Shown here: piece by piece, positions 6,936-16,903 of the stretch
Position numbering within the stretch: position 1 is the stretch's first letter
Layout of the letters: each line of letters starts with the position of its first letter
Assembly: GCA_900546925.1 (NCBI GenBank)
Contig: UREV01000017.1
Span: 1-55,003 of the forward strand
Origin: an uncultured Bacteroides sp.
GTDB lineage: Bacteria; Bacteroidota; Bacteroidia; Bacteroidales; UBA932
Length of the DNA: 55,003 nucleotides
Direction of reading: 5' to 3'
Position numbers and translations under genes: made by a program
The notes under the pieces: model-generated
What the model saw: only the letters and a program-made list of their open reading frames with translations
Told to the model about the DNA's origin: nothing
Databases searched by the model: none

Positions 6936-9920
6936 ATGAAACCATTCCTGAAACAAGTTGCGGAACACTATTATGATATAGGGGATATCGACAAGACATG
7001 TCTGATATTTCCTAACCGCCGTTCCATGGTATTCTTCGGAAAATGGCTTGCCGAAACGGTAAAAAACGACGAGCGGACCACTCCGCTGCAAGCCCCCGTC
7101 ACCATCACTATGAACGACTTCTTCTACCGTGTCGGAAACCGCGGGCCGGCAGACAGGATAAGCCTGCTTCTGGAACTGTATGACTGTTATAAATCATTGA
7201 ACAGGAACGCCGAACCTCTCGACGAATTCATCTTTTGGGGCGACGTCATACTCGGCGACTTCGACGATACCGACAAATATCTCGCGGAACCTGACAAACT
7301 CTTCACCAACGTGGCGGACTTCAAGGATCTGCAGGATACCTATTCGTATCTCACTGAAGAACAGCTGAATGCGATACTTAAATTCGTAGATCACTTCAGG
7401 AAAGGCGGCAAACTGACCGTGGACTTGGATTCGGAAAAACCTAACGTGAAAGAGCGCTTCCTCAAAATATGGAACCTCATGTATCCGCTCTATGTAAACT
7501 TTCGTAAAGCTCTGACCGATAAAGGAATGGCATATGAAGGCATGGTCTACCGCGACTTCGCGGAAAGGCTCAAGACCGAAAGCGCGGCCGATATTCTGAA
7601 AGAAGCTTTCCCGCATGCGGAAAAATTCGTCTTCGTCGGGCTTAACGCGCTGAATGAGTGCGAGAAAACAGCCATGCGCAAGATGCGGGATGCCGGAATC
7701 GCCGAATTCTGTTGGGACTTTTCTTCGTCAATGCTGAAGGATACTGAGAACCGCGCGTCGATGTTCATGTCCCGCAATGTCCTGGATTTTCCACAGGCTT
7801 TTTCGTTGGATACGGGCGAAGACTCATGCGTCGGCAATACTCCGAAAATCCACTTGATAAGCATCCCGTCATCTGTAGGCCAGACAAAACAAATTCCGTC
7901 CATACTCCAGGAAATCGCCGCGCGAAAGACGGCCGGTGATATGTCGGGAGTCGGGCGACTGGATTCGCAAGGCGCTGATACTGCGATCGTTCTCCCTGAT
8001 GAAAACCTGCTGATCCCCGTTCTGAACACCATCCCGGAAGAGATAGGTTCTATCAATGTCACCATGGGTTATCCTATGTCGGGGAGTGAAATCTATGGAC
8101 TTATGAACAATATCTCCGCTTTGCAACTGCATCTCAGAAAGCGTAAAGACGGATGGGCATTCTATCACAAACAAGTGTGGGCGATATTCAATTCGGGTAT
8201 ATTTTCAGCCCTTGCAGACGATGCTACACGTGAAAAAGTCGCGGCGGTAAAATCGGAAGCCAAGTTCTATATTCCTGAAACAGACTTGAAAGGCACATGG
8301 CTGCTCGACCTGATATTTACTCCGGTCTTGGAAAATATAAAGGAAGCTGCTCCTGAGCAGATTGTACGTTTCTGTGAGTATCAGCTGACTGTTCTGAATA
8401 AGATAGGTGCCAAATTGGCGGATATGTCTGGCATGGCGTTGGAAGTGAACTTCGCCAAGCAGTATTACTTGGCTGTCAACAGACTGAAATCGATACCGCT
8501 TTCGATTCTGCCGGTGACATATATGCGTCTGCTTCAGCAGCTTATCGGCGGAGTCTCTGTTCCTTTCAAGGGTGAACCTCTGAAAGGACTCCAGATAATG
8601 GGACCCCTCGAAACAAGAGCGTTGGATTTTACAAATCTGATTATTCTTTCTTGTAATGAAGGCGTATTCCCGAGGCGTAGCGTAAGTTCTTCATTCATAC
8701 CTCCGGAAATCAGAAAAGGATTCGGACTTCCGACCTATGAAAATCAGGATGCCGTGTGGGCATATTACTTCTTCAGGATGATACAACGTTCTGAAAATGT
8801 ATGGCTTATATATGATTCCAGAACAGAGGGACTTAAGTCCGGAGAAGAAAGCCGTTACATAAAACAGCTGATATACCAATATAAATATAAGGATATGGAC
8901 AGGAAGGTAATCCGTTATTCTATAGGTGCGGAAAATGCCACTGTCCCGATACATAAAACAGAAGAAGATATCCGGATTATAAAATCATTGACCTATTCAG
9001 TATCTTCCATAAACGAGTATTTATCGTGTCCTGCGAAGTTCTATTATGACAGGGTCAAGGGTCTAAAAAAAGAGGAGGATGTGGCTGAGTCACTGGATAA
9101 TAGCATGCTCGGCAACGTGTTCCATGACACTATGTGGGCCCTGTATCTGGGCGGTGCGGCTCTGTCCCCGGACTTCAGTATGGAAAGAGACAGCGTCGAG
9201 AAGGCATTGACCCAAAAAAAACTGGTCCCGCTGGAGGTAATTACTGCGGAGTATATCGATGGGCTGCTGGAGGAGAGCGGCGTCATTCGGGCGAAGATTC
9301 GGGCGCTGATCAAGGCTCAACTGAAGGCGGACGAGGTGATCGGCAGGAATCTGGTGATGGAAAACGTCCTCGAAACTTATGTCAGAAAGACATTGGCCGA
9401 AGACAGACGGCTGATGCGCGAGAAAGGCGTGGACAGGTTCCGGATTCTTGGGCTTGAGATGAAAAAATATTGGTCTTTCGGGGATTTCCGCTTCGTCGGG
9501 TACATCGACAGAGTGGACAGTTTCAGCGAGGATGTGGCGCGAATCGTGGATTACAAGACGGGCAAGGCGGAGGAAAATGAGGTGAAAATCACTGAGCCGG
9601 AGAAGACTGTGGAGACACTTTTCTCGCCGGATACCAAATTCAGCAAACGGCCGAAGATAGCGTTCCAATTGTTTGCCTATGACCGGTTTATGGAAAAAGA
9701 TCTGAAGGGGTACAGGGTGCAGAATGTGATTTATCCGGTACAGAAACTGTTCAGTTCCGGAATTATGACGGGGATGAGTAACGCTGAGTTCAATGACTTG
9801 GTGGAGGAGAAACTGGGTGGTATTTTCGCGGAACTGGTTTCGCCTGAGATGGATTTCCGGAGAGCAGAAGATCTGGAAACGTGCAAGTATTGTGATTTTA
9901 GAAAAATTTGTGGACGATAA
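6936..9920 (+). CDS. addB: AddB-like PD-(D/E)XK exonuclease subunit with iron-sulfur cluster motif
   Basis: The 994-residue protein is the first half of an AddAB-type double-strand-break resection pair. The N-terminus has a helicase-like fold without a usable Walker A: the position reads LIFPNRRSMVFFGKW near 23-37. The C-terminal nuclease region has YLSCPAKFYYDRVKGL near 700, GYIDRVD and VDYKTGK near 855-875, and a terminal CKYCDFRKIC near 983-992. The cysteine spacing C...C-x2-C-x5-C is that of the AddB 4Fe-4S cluster. Its TAA shares one base with the ATG of the next gene (TAATG), so the two are translationally coupled. The product is expected in the cytoplasm as a heterodimer with the 9920-13057 protein. 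Three exact CATTGAC words lie within it. Confidence 0.85.
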   Translation: MKPFLKQVAEHYYDIGDIDKTCLIFPNRRSMVFFGKWLAETVKNDERTTPLQAPVTITMNDFFYRVGNRGPADRISLLLELYDCYKSLNRNAEPLDEFIFWGDVILGDFDDTDKYLAEPDKLFTNVADFKDLQDTYSYLTEEQLNAILKFVDHFRKGGKLTVDLDSEKPNVKERFLKIWNLMYPLYVNFRKALTDKGMAYEGMVYRDFAERLKTESAADILKEAFPHAEKFVFVGLNALNECEKTAMRKMRDAGIAEFCWDFSSSMLKDTENRASMFMSRNVLDFPQAFSLDTGEDSCVGNTPKIHLISIPSSVGQTKQIPSILQEIAARKTAGDMSGVGRLDSQGADTAIVLPDENLLIPVLNTIPEEIGSINVTMGYPMSGSEIYGLMNNISALQLHLRKRKDGWAFYHKQVWAIFNSGIFSALADDATREKVAAVKSEAKFYIPETDLKGTWLLDLIFTPVLENIKEAAPEQIVRFCEYQLTVLNKIGAKLADMSGMALEVNFAKQYYLAVNRLKSIPLSILPVTYMRLLQQLIGGVSVPFKGEPLKGLQIMGPLETRALDFTNLIILSCNEGVFPRRSVSSSFIPPEIRKGFGLPTYENQDAVWAYYFFRMIQRSENVWLIYDSRTEGLKSGEESRYIKQLIYQYKYKDMDRKVIRYSIGAENATVPIHKTEEDIRIIKSLTYSVSSINEYLSCPAKFYYDRVKGLKKEEDVAESLDNSMLGNVFHDTMWALYLGGAALSPDFSMERDSVEKALTQKKLVPLEVITAEYIDGLLEESGVIRAKIRALIKAQLKADEVIGRNLVMENVLETYVRKTLAEDRRLMREKGVDRFRILGLEMKKYWSFGDFRFVGYIDRVDSFSEDVARIVDYKTGKAEENEVKITEPEKTVETLFSPDTKFSKRPKIAFQLFAYDRFMEKDLKGYRVQNVIYPVQKLFSSGIMTGMSNAEFNDLVEEKLGGIFAELVSPEMDFRRAEDLETCKYCDFRKICGR

Positions 9921-12900
9921 TGACTGAAAAGATAAAAATACTGAAGGCCTCCGCAGGTTCTGGGAAAACATTTGCATTGGCCAAAGAATATATCAGGCTT
10001 CTGCTGCAGAGCGGTGACCCTTATGCTTATCGTCATATTCTGGCGGTTACGTTTACTAACAAGGCGACAGACGAAATGAAGGGCAGAATCCTGAAGGAGC
10101 TGGATATTTTGGCGTCGAATCCTGAGAAATCCAGTTATCTCGCCGATATGGAAGAATATACAGGTAAGGATAAACGCTATATCTCGTCGATGTCCAAAAC
10201 CTTGTTGTCCAATATATTGAATGATTACAGCGCGTTTTCGGTAAGCACCATCGACCGGTTTTTCCAACGAGCCCTCAAAGCGTTTTCGAGAGAAATCGGA
10301 CAGTTCGCTTCGTATCAGGTGGAGCTGGACAAGAACTCGCTTATAAAGGAGAGCGTGGACCGGATTTTAGACTCGCTGACGGAAAAAGATAAAGTCTTAG
10401 TGGGCTGGCTGACAGATAGTTTTAAAGATAACCTCGATCGCGGACGCCGGTTCGATATGGGCGAAAGTCTGTACGATATGGCCGTCGCCCTGAAAAACGA
10501 GGAACACCGCGATGTCGTCGAGAAAAACGGCATTGACGAGACCGCGGCCTATTCGAAAGAAGCCCTTTCCGCACTGAAAAAGAGCTGCGATGCCATCATC
10601 GGGCAGTTTCTCTCCGAGCTTCGCCGGATCGCCTCCGCCATAGTTCAGGGTTTTGTCAATGCCGGTGTGGATCTTGCCGATACGGTGGGTAAAGGCAGGA
10701 CTTTCAGGCAGTTGGAGAAATACGCGGACTTGCAGAATTATGTGGATTTCGAACTGCCGAAAGATACACTTCTTTCGACGCTGGCCAATAAAGACAAATG
10801 GTTCACCAAGTCCAATGCCCAGTTGCTCCCTCTTGTGCAACATCTTGAAACAGAGGCTAATGAATTTTGTGCTCTGTTCGAAGCTCCTTATGTGGAATTT
10901 AACACGGCCGTGATTCTTAGGGCGCAGATATATGCGTTGGGACTCTGTGCTGAACTGAATCTTTCCTTCGATACGCTGATGAAAGAGAAGAATGTGCTGA
11001 GTCTGGATGATTCGAACACCATACTGAAAGGCATCATTGACGGAAGCGATGCTCCTTTCATATACGAGAAGCTGGGGGTGCGGTTCGATCATTTCCTGTT
11101 GGATGAGTTCCAGGATACGGCCCGGATTCAGTGGGAGAATTTCCGACCGCTGCTGGAGAACAGTGTGGCCAACGGCAACTCGAATCTTATCGTGGGCGAC
11201 GTGAAGCAGAGTATTTACAGGTGGAGGAATTCGGACTGGAATCTCTTGAATTCGGAGCTGAAGTCGCAGTTCGGTCCTATGGCTGACGAACAATGCCTTA
11301 CGTCTAACTGGCGAAGTACCAGGACGATAGTGGAGTTTAACAACGGATTCTACAAGTTCGCGGCGAAGTCTCTCGACGGGATTCTCGGCGACGGCGCTCA
11401 TGTCGTATCCGATATCTATTCCGATGTGAAGCAAGATGTGGAGTCGAAGGAAGAGGCTTGCGGAAATGTGAACGTTATTCTTTGCAAGACAGGGCTCCAT
11501 GATGACGGCCTTCAGTTGCAGTCGGTGTTGGCGGAAGTGGACAGGCTAACAGCTTCAGGAGCAAACTATTCTGATATTGGAATACTGGTCAGGACGAATG
11601 GCCAGGCTTCGCTGATAGCTGAGTCATTGCTGGAAAAAGGCTTCCCGGTGATTTCGGATGAGGCGCTCTCTGTGAAGGCTTCTCTGGCGGTCAGACGTAT
11701 AGTGGCGTTGATGTCATACGCTAACAATCCGGACAATAAACTGAACGCGTTTCTGGCCTCTTCGCTGGACGTGTCCATCCCTTCTGAATGGCACTCGCTG
11801 GTGGACTTATGCGAACATTTCATAAGGTCGATACGTCAATCTCAAAATACTGATTATGAGGGGGAAGTGTCGTATATCCAGGCCTTTATGGACTGCCTGC
11901 AGGAATGGGTCGGGATCAATGGCAATTCGCTGGGAGAATTTCTGGAGTTCTGGGATGGCCAGGATCCTAAGATAAGTTCTCCGGATGATGCAGATGCTGT
12001 GAGGGTTATGACTATTCACAAGTCCAAGGGGCTTGCCTTCCCTTATGTGATTTTCCCGTTTGCTGAATCGGCGCTGTATAAGCAGAATGAACACTGGTGC
12101 TATCCTGCGGTGGAAGGTACTGGCTTGGAAATCGCGGGGAATGGGGTCTATCGTGTAAATCTTACCGAGAATTCCGCGCTCTCTTACTTCTCCGAGTCCT
12201 ATTGGGAGGAGCGGAAAATGCAGCTCGTGGATGCCATAAATGCTTATTACGTGGCTACTACGCGTGCCGAAAAGGGCATGACGATTATCGCTCCGATGCC
12301 GTCTAAAGATTTTAAGGACGGCAAGTCGACGTATAAGAAAATGTCAGATGTGCTATATGATTATGTCCTGCGTGATGCTGCCGGAGCTGGTTTCAGGCGT
12401 ATCGCAGCGCATCCTGAAATGGAAGATTATGCCGGTGAGGATGAGGCGTTTATGCTGGGGGAGGACTATGTGTTCCAGGCGAAAGATGATGCCGGGCAGT
12501 CCGATGCCGGAGCCAATGCTTCCGGTTATCCTTCATTCGCATTGAACCCGGAAGAAGGCCTCGGGCGGCTCGAATTCAGCAGCGACTCGGCGGATTTCTT
12601 CTCGGAGGACGGGACGGTCGGAATCGGGGCTTCTGGCCGGTTGCGAGGAGTGGTTCTGCACGATATATTGTCGGAAGTGATTGTCCCTGAGGACCTTGAT
12701 TCGGCGGTTGAAGCCAGCTTCGCGGCCGGAAGTATAGGCTCGGAGGACCGGGATTCAATTTTGTCAATGCTGAAGGAACGTGTGGAGTCGGCGTCTCGTT
12801 TGGGCTGGTTCCCTGCAGACCGGTCTAAAGTATTTACTGAGAGTTCAGTCATAAACGTGGATGGGGAAGTATATCGTCCGGACAGGGTTATCGTGGATGG

Positions 12901-13057
12901 AAAGAAGGTGATAGTGGTGGATTATAAGTTCGGAAAAGAGGAGAAGAAATACTTGCGGCAGATAGGTAATTATGCCAGATTGTATAAGAGTATGGGGTAT
13001 CCGGATGTAGAGGCTTATTTGTGGTATGTGGAGAACGATAAAGTTGTGCGCGGATAG
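9920..13057 (+). CDS. addA: AddA-like UvrD/Rep helicase-nuclease subunit
   Basis: Starting at the ATG coupled to the previous stop gives 1045 residues. The superfamily 1 motifs are complete: Walker A KASAGSGKT near 9-17, motif II LDEFQDTARIQW near 395, motif III GDVKQSIYRWR, motif IV LTSNWRST, motif V MTIHKSKGLAFPYV near 695 and motif VI YVATTRAEKGM. The C-terminal PD-(D/E)XK domain shows RPDRVIVDGKK and VVDYKFGKEEK close to the end. With AddB this would unwind and degrade broken ends and load RecA in homologous recombination, by family. An upstream GTG frame extension exists but overlaps addB coding sequence and is not favoured. Confidence 0.88.
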   Translation: MTEKIKILKASAGSGKTFALAKEYIRLLLQSGDPYAYRHILAVTFTNKATDEMKGRILKELDILASNPEKSSYLADMEEYTGKDKRYISSMSKTLLSNILNDYSAFSVSTIDRFFQRALKAFSREIGQFASYQVELDKNSLIKESVDRILDSLTEKDKVLVGWLTDSFKDNLDRGRRFDMGESLYDMAVALKNEEHRDVVEKNGIDETAAYSKEALSALKKSCDAIIGQFLSELRRIASAIVQGFVNAGVDLADTVGKGRTFRQLEKYADLQNYVDFELPKDTLLSTLANKDKWFTKSNAQLLPLVQHLETEANEFCALFEAPYVEFNTAVILRAQIYALGLCAELNLSFDTLMKEKNVLSLDDSNTILKGIIDGSDAPFIYEKLGVRFDHFLLDEFQDTARIQWENFRPLLENSVANGNSNLIVGDVKQSIYRWRNSDWNLLNSELKSQFGPMADEQCLTSNWRSTRTIVEFNNGFYKFAAKSLDGILGDGAHVVSDIYSDVKQDVESKEEACGNVNVILCKTGLHDDGLQLQSVLAEVDRLTASGANYSDIGILVRTNGQASLIAESLLEKGFPVISDEALSVKASLAVRRIVALMSYANNPDNKLNAFLASSLDVSIPSEWHSLVDLCEHFIRSIRQSQNTDYEGEVSYIQAFMDCLQEWVGINGNSLGEFLEFWDGQDPKISSPDDADAVRVMTIHKSKGLAFPYVIFPFAESALYKQNEHWCYPAVEGTGLEIAGNGVYRVNLTENSALSYFSESYWEERKMQLVDAINAYYVATTRAEKGMTIIAPMPSKDFKDGKSTYKKMSDVLYDYVLRDAAGAGFRRIAAHPEMEDYAGEDEAFMLGEDYVFQAKDDAGQSDAGANASGYPSFALNPEEGLGRLEFSSDSADFFSEDGTVGIGASGRLRGVVLHDILSEVIVPEDLDSAVEASFAAGSIGSEDRDSILSMLKERVESASRLGWFPADRSKVFTESSVINVDGEVYRPDRVIVDGKKVIVVDYKFGKEEKKYLRQIGNYARLYKSMGYPDVEAYLWYVENDKVVRG

Positions 13058-13091
13058 ATGATTCCGGTTTCGGATTGAGCGGAAAAATTGT

Positions 13092-13099
13092 TATCTTTG
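13092..13099 (+). promoter_or_regulatory. -7 box (TATCTTTG) before the DUF4290-ftsK genes
   Basis: TATCTTTG matches TAnnTTTG exactly and lies 17 bases before the ATG at 13117, in the 59-base gap after addA. It suggests that the DUF4290-ftsK-LolA group has its own promoter with a very short leader. Confidence 0.5.
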
Positions 13100-13116
13100 T
13101 CCCAAATAGGCTTTTT

Positions 13117-13806
13117 ATGGACAAATACTACGAAGAAAATCCGATTGTGTTGGATTATAATACTGAGCGTGAGAAACTTGCGATGCCTGAATATGGACGT
13201 AATGTCCTTAAAATGGTAGAGGATGTGAAGGCGATAAAGGACAGGGCGAAGAGGTCTGAACAGGCCAGGGCTGTCATAAGAGTGATGGAAATCCTTAACC
13301 CTCAGGTGCATTGCGAAGATAACTGGGAGCATAAACTTTGGGATCATCTCTATATCATGGCAGGTTACGAACTGGATGTGGATTCACCATATCCTATTCC
13401 GTCTCCTGAACAGAGGAATACTAAACCGGATGTGATTCCTATAGAGAAGAAACCGATTCGTGCCACTCATTACGGCCGCAATATCGAAAGCATCATCGAT
13501 CTTATCGCTTCTGAACCGGACGGAGAACAGAAGACTGCCATGATACGTTCATTGGCGATGTATATGAGGCAGCAGTATCTTATCTGGAACAAGGACAGTG
13601 TGGCCGATGAGACTATTTTTGCTGACATAGAAAAGTTATCTGATTATAGAATCCGTGTGCCAGAGGGACTTACACTGTCCAGAATCTCTTCGGACACTAA
13701 TTTCTCGAGACCGGGAATGAATATGGATTTTGCGTTAGGACGCAAACAGTCGGGAAACAACGGACAGAGAAGAATGTTTGGGCGAAAAGGAAATCAGAAA
13801 CGATAG
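13117..13806 (+). CDS. DUF4290 domain protein
   Basis: The 229-residue cytoplasmic protein starts MDKYYEENPIVLDYNTE and matches the Bacteroidota DUF4290 family by its opening, the RNVLKMVEDV helix and the conserved EILNPQVH near 65-72. No signal peptide or membrane segment is seen, and the C-terminus is basic and glycine/asparagine rich. The function is unknown. Its stop is directly followed by the ftsK ATG, and this order is commonly seen in Bacteroidales. The upstream in-frame codons from 13075 lie across the promoter and are not included. Confidence 0.8.
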   Translation: MDKYYEENPIVLDYNTEREKLAMPEYGRNVLKMVEDVKAIKDRAKRSEQARAVIRVMEILNPQVHCEDNWEHKLWDHLYIMAGYELDVDSPYPIPSPEQRNTKPDVIPIEKKPIRATHYGRNIESIIDLIASEPDGEQKTAMIRSLAMYMRQQYLIWNKDSVADETIFADIEKLSDYRIRVPEGLTLSRISSDTNFSRPGMNMDFALGRKQSGNNGQRRMFGRKGNQKR

Positions 13807-16245
13807 ATGAAGAAAATCAGGGAATATTTGGAAGAACATGGGACTGCAATCAGGAAGTTTTCCGGACTTGCGGTCTCAGTCTTGACTGTGCTTGCACTTG
13901 TCGGCTGCCTCTCATATCTGTTTACTTGGAAACAGGATCAGAGCCTTCTTGCCGCGCAGGAGGTAGCTGAATCTGCAAACCTTGCAGGCAAGGCCGGTAT
14001 GTCATTGTCCGCGCTTCTCGTGGGACGTTGGTTCGGTTTGGGTGCATTCGCGGTGGTATTCGCCATGATTATTCTTTCGGTGCGTCTTCTTTTTGGGAAA
14101 CGCAAGTTTCCAGTCGTGAAGAATATCGTGCTGTCCATTACCGGCGCTGTGCTTCTGTCTTTTTTCCTCGCGTTCTTTTCCTTCCGCTTCGGTTTGGAAA
14201 ATGTGTTGGGCGGGGGACTTGGCGGAGAATGTGGCGCAGTCGCAGTTATCTGGTTGGAAAACATGGTAGGTGGTATTATCACCTTCTTCATATTGTGCGT
14301 GCTTCTGGTAATCTGGATGTTCTTCACCAGTCGCAGATTCTCCGATTGGTTCAAGGGAGATCTCGCTATCAGTGAAAAGAAGGATTCTCCTGATGTGGAA
14401 AAGAAGCCGAGACATACTTTTACATTCCTTGCAAAGGATCCTGAAGAGAAAGTGGAGGCTGAAACTGAAGCTGAAACTCCTGTAATCCAGCCAGTTCCAG
14501 AACCGGTTGCAGAACCTGTCGAGGAGCCTGTAAGCCAGCCTGTTTCCAAGACTGTTTCTTCACCTGCACCTCGGCCTGTACATCCGCAGCCGTCTCCGGC
14601 TCCTGCCAAAAATCCGTCTGAAGATGTGCAAATCATCGAAAGCGCCGGACTTACGACAGATGTTCAGGAAGAACTTCCTAGAATCGATGTGAGGGACGAA
14701 CTGGAGAATTACAAGTTCCCTACATTGGATCTTCTCAGTGACTATGCCGATGCTATCCATAATGTCCCTCAGCAGGAGATTATGCGCAATAACTATAAAA
14801 TCCGCGCGACTCTCCAGACATATAAAATCGGCGTAGACGAAGTGAAGGCTGTTGTCGGTCCTACTGTAACTCTTTATAAGATAGTTCCTTCCCAGGGCGT
14901 GAAGATTTCTTCTATCCAGAATCTCCACAGGGAAATCGCCATGGCGTTGAACGCGCAGGGTGTGCGTATCGTCATGTTGCCTGATGCCGTAGGTATCGAG
15001 GTCCCTAACGATACTCCTTCTACTGTGCCTCTTAAAGCGCTTCTGAATGACGCTTCCTTCAGAGAGAGCAAGGCGGAACTTCCGATAGCGATGGGCTTCA
15101 CCATTACTCAGAAAGTGAAGGTGTTCGATCTTGCGGACGCACCGCATCTGCTTGTCGCCGGTGCTACCAAACAGGGTAAGTCTGTTGGCCTTAATGTGTT
15201 GATAGCCTCGCTCTTGTACTCGAAACATCCTTCTGAGCTCAAGTTGGTTTTCATCGACCCTAAGATGGTGGAATTTTCGGCATATAACGAGTTGCTCCAC
15301 CATTATCTGGCCGTTCTTCCGAATGCTGCCAATGAGGAGGATGAGAAGGCCAATGCCATCGTGAAGAAAGCTCCTCAGGCTGAGGCGATTCTCCGCTCTC
15401 TCTGTATCGAAATGGACGAGCGTTATGAACTTCTCAGCAAGGCTTATGTGAGCAACATAAAGTTGTACAACGACAAATATCGTGACAGGCATCTTCTTCC
15501 TACTGAAGGTCATAGATTCCTGCCTTATATCGTCACCATCATCGATGAGTATGCCGATTTGACCATGTCTACAGGAGCGGGAAGCGAAGGCAAGAATGTG
15601 GCACGAAGCATCACCAACTCGATTATCCGTCTTGCCCAGAAGGGTAGAGCCGCCGGAATCCACATCGTTCTCGCCACGCAGCGTCCTTCAGTCGATATCA
15701 TCACCGGTGCCATCAAGACGAACTTCCCGACACGTATCGCATTCAGGGTTATTTCCCGCGTGGACTCTCAGACGATTCTGGATTCACCTGGAGCTGAGAA
15801 ACTTATAGGTAGGGGAGATATGCTCTATTACGCCGGAGTCGAGATGGAACGTGTTCAATGCGCGTTCATCAGCAACAGTGAAATTCTAGCGCTGAACAAG
15901 TTTATCGGTGCTCAGACAGGTTACAAGAAGAGCTACAATACTCCTTATTACCTTCCGGCTCCTGACGAAAACAAGAGTGAGGACGGCACCGCAATGCTCG
16001 ATGCAAGTGATATGGACGAGCGCTTCGAAGAGGCTGCTCGTCTGGTAGTTACATCGCAGAAAGGCTCGACCTCCGACCTCCAGAGACGTCTTGGCATGGG
16101 ATATGCTAAAGCCGGTAGGGTGATGGATCAGCTCGAGTCCGCAGGAATCGTAGGCCCGCAGGAAGGTTCGAAGCCGCGCCAGGTTCTTATCGGCGATATG
16201 GAAGAACTCGACGCTCTCCTGAAAACTATAAAGCAGCAAATATGA
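13807..16245 (+). CDS. ftsK: DNA translocase FtsK/SpoIIIE
   Basis: The 812-residue protein anchors in the inner membrane by four predicted N-terminal helices (about 20-40, 70-95, 103-130, 145-170). A Pro/Glu-rich linker follows (residues 210-265, repeated PVxEPV units). The motor domain has Walker A AGATKQGKS near 453-461 and Walker B-like IIDEYADL near 577-584. The C-terminal winged-helix gamma domain is present (STSDLQRRLGMGYAKAGR near 757-774). FtsK pumps chromosome dimers across the septum and activates XerCD. A XerD-type recombinase is encoded at 52618 in this window. It overlaps the next gene by four bases (ATGA). Confidence 0.93.
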   Translation: MKKIREYLEEHGTAIRKFSGLAVSVLTVLALVGCLSYLFTWKQDQSLLAAQEVAESANLAGKAGMSLSALLVGRWFGLGAFAVVFAMIILSVRLLFGKRKFPVVKNIVLSITGAVLLSFFLAFFSFRFGLENVLGGGLGGECGAVAVIWLENMVGGIITFFILCVLLVIWMFFTSRRFSDWFKGDLAISEKKDSPDVEKKPRHTFTFLAKDPEEKVEAETEAETPVIQPVPEPVAEPVEEPVSQPVSKTVSSPAPRPVHPQPSPAPAKNPSEDVQIIESAGLTTDVQEELPRIDVRDELENYKFPTLDLLSDYADAIHNVPQQEIMRNNYKIRATLQTYKIGVDEVKAVVGPTVTLYKIVPSQGVKISSIQNLHREIAMALNAQGVRIVMLPDAVGIEVPNDTPSTVPLKALLNDASFRESKAELPIAMGFTITQKVKVFDLADAPHLLVAGATKQGKSVGLNVLIASLLYSKHPSELKLVFIDPKMVEFSAYNELLHHYLAVLPNAANEEDEKANAIVKKAPQAEAILRSLCIEMDERYELLSKAYVSNIKLYNDKYRDRHLLPTEGHRFLPYIVTIIDEYADLTMSTGAGSEGKNVARSITNSIIRLAQKGRAAGIHIVLATQRPSVDIITGAIKTNFPTRIAFRVISRVDSQTILDSPGAEKLIGRGDMLYYAGVEMERVQCAFISNSEILALNKFIGAQTGYKKSYNTPYYLPAPDENKSEDGTAMLDASDMDERFEEAARLVVTSQKGSTSDLQRRLGMGYAKAGRVMDQLESAGIVGPQEGSKPRQVLIGDMEELDALLKTIKQQI

Positions 16246-16895
16246 AAAAATCCCTGAAAATTCTTTTCAGTGTCTTTTGGGTTCTGACGGGTTTTGTCAA
16301 TGCAGGTGCGCAGCCTGTATGGATGCGGTTTGTCTCCTCTCTGACAGGCAAATGCCTGGAGTTTCCTTATACTTGCGCGTTTTCCGGCAGCAAAGGTGCA
16401 TACACCATGTCAGGGGACGTGAAACTTCAGGGAGATTCTTATGTAATCAGCGCCGCCAATTACAATATATATTGTGACGGGCATTCTCTCTGGGAGCAGG
16501 ATGAAGACAATATGGAAGTGGTGATATCTCCTGCAGAAATTGCAAGCGGTGACAATGCCGCTGTCAATCCTGTTTCTTTGTTGAAAAGTTTTGATACCCA
16601 ATATGATGCGAAGTCTGTATCTCAAGTTGTGGAAGGCGGAAAATCGCTCGTGAAAGTAGTGTTCGTCCCGAAATCCGCAACGAAGAGTGTGCTGCAGATA
16701 GCATCTATGACATGTTGGTTTTCAGAAAAAACCGCCTCCCCGATTATCGTGAAGGCGGTCATAAAATTCGCTGACGGTTCAGTATCTAACTTCAGTTTTC
16801 CGTCGATGAAACTGACTGGGAAATTGCCTGCCCGGACATTCCGTCTGGATGAGAACTCTCTGAAGTCAGACTGGATAGTTACCGATACCAGATAA
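16242..16895 (+). CDS. LolA-like outer membrane lipoprotein carrier protein
   Basis: The 217-residue protein has an N-terminal signal peptide (MKKSLKILFSVFWVLTGFVNAGA, split near 23). It then has a beta-rich domain with LQGDSYVISAANYNIYCDG and SLWEQDEDNMEVVIS, the pattern of LolA-like carrier proteins (in canonical LolA the metal-free lipid pocket shuttles lipoproteins across the periplasm). Its start overlaps the ftsK stop, as in many Bacteroidales genomes. Sequence similarity to LolA is weak but size, signal peptide and position fit. Confidence 0.7.
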   Translation: MKKSLKILFSVFWVLTGFVNAGAQPVWMRFVSSLTGKCLEFPYTCAFSGSKGAYTMSGDVKLQGDSYVISAANYNIYCDGHSLWEQDEDNMEVVISPAEIASGDNAAVNPVSLLKSFDTQYDAKSVSQVVEGGKSLVKVVFVPKSATKSVLQIASMTCWFSEKTASPIIVKAVIKFADGSVSNFSFPSMKLTGKLPARTFRLDENSLKSDWIVTDTR

Positions 16896-16903
16896 TTGTC
16901 CGG

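Noticed and set aside
14560..15663. 367-codon open frame antisense to ftsK, and similar long frames antisense to addB and addA
   Set aside because: They mirror conserved genes on the other strand; composition is a by-product of codon bias in the sense gene.
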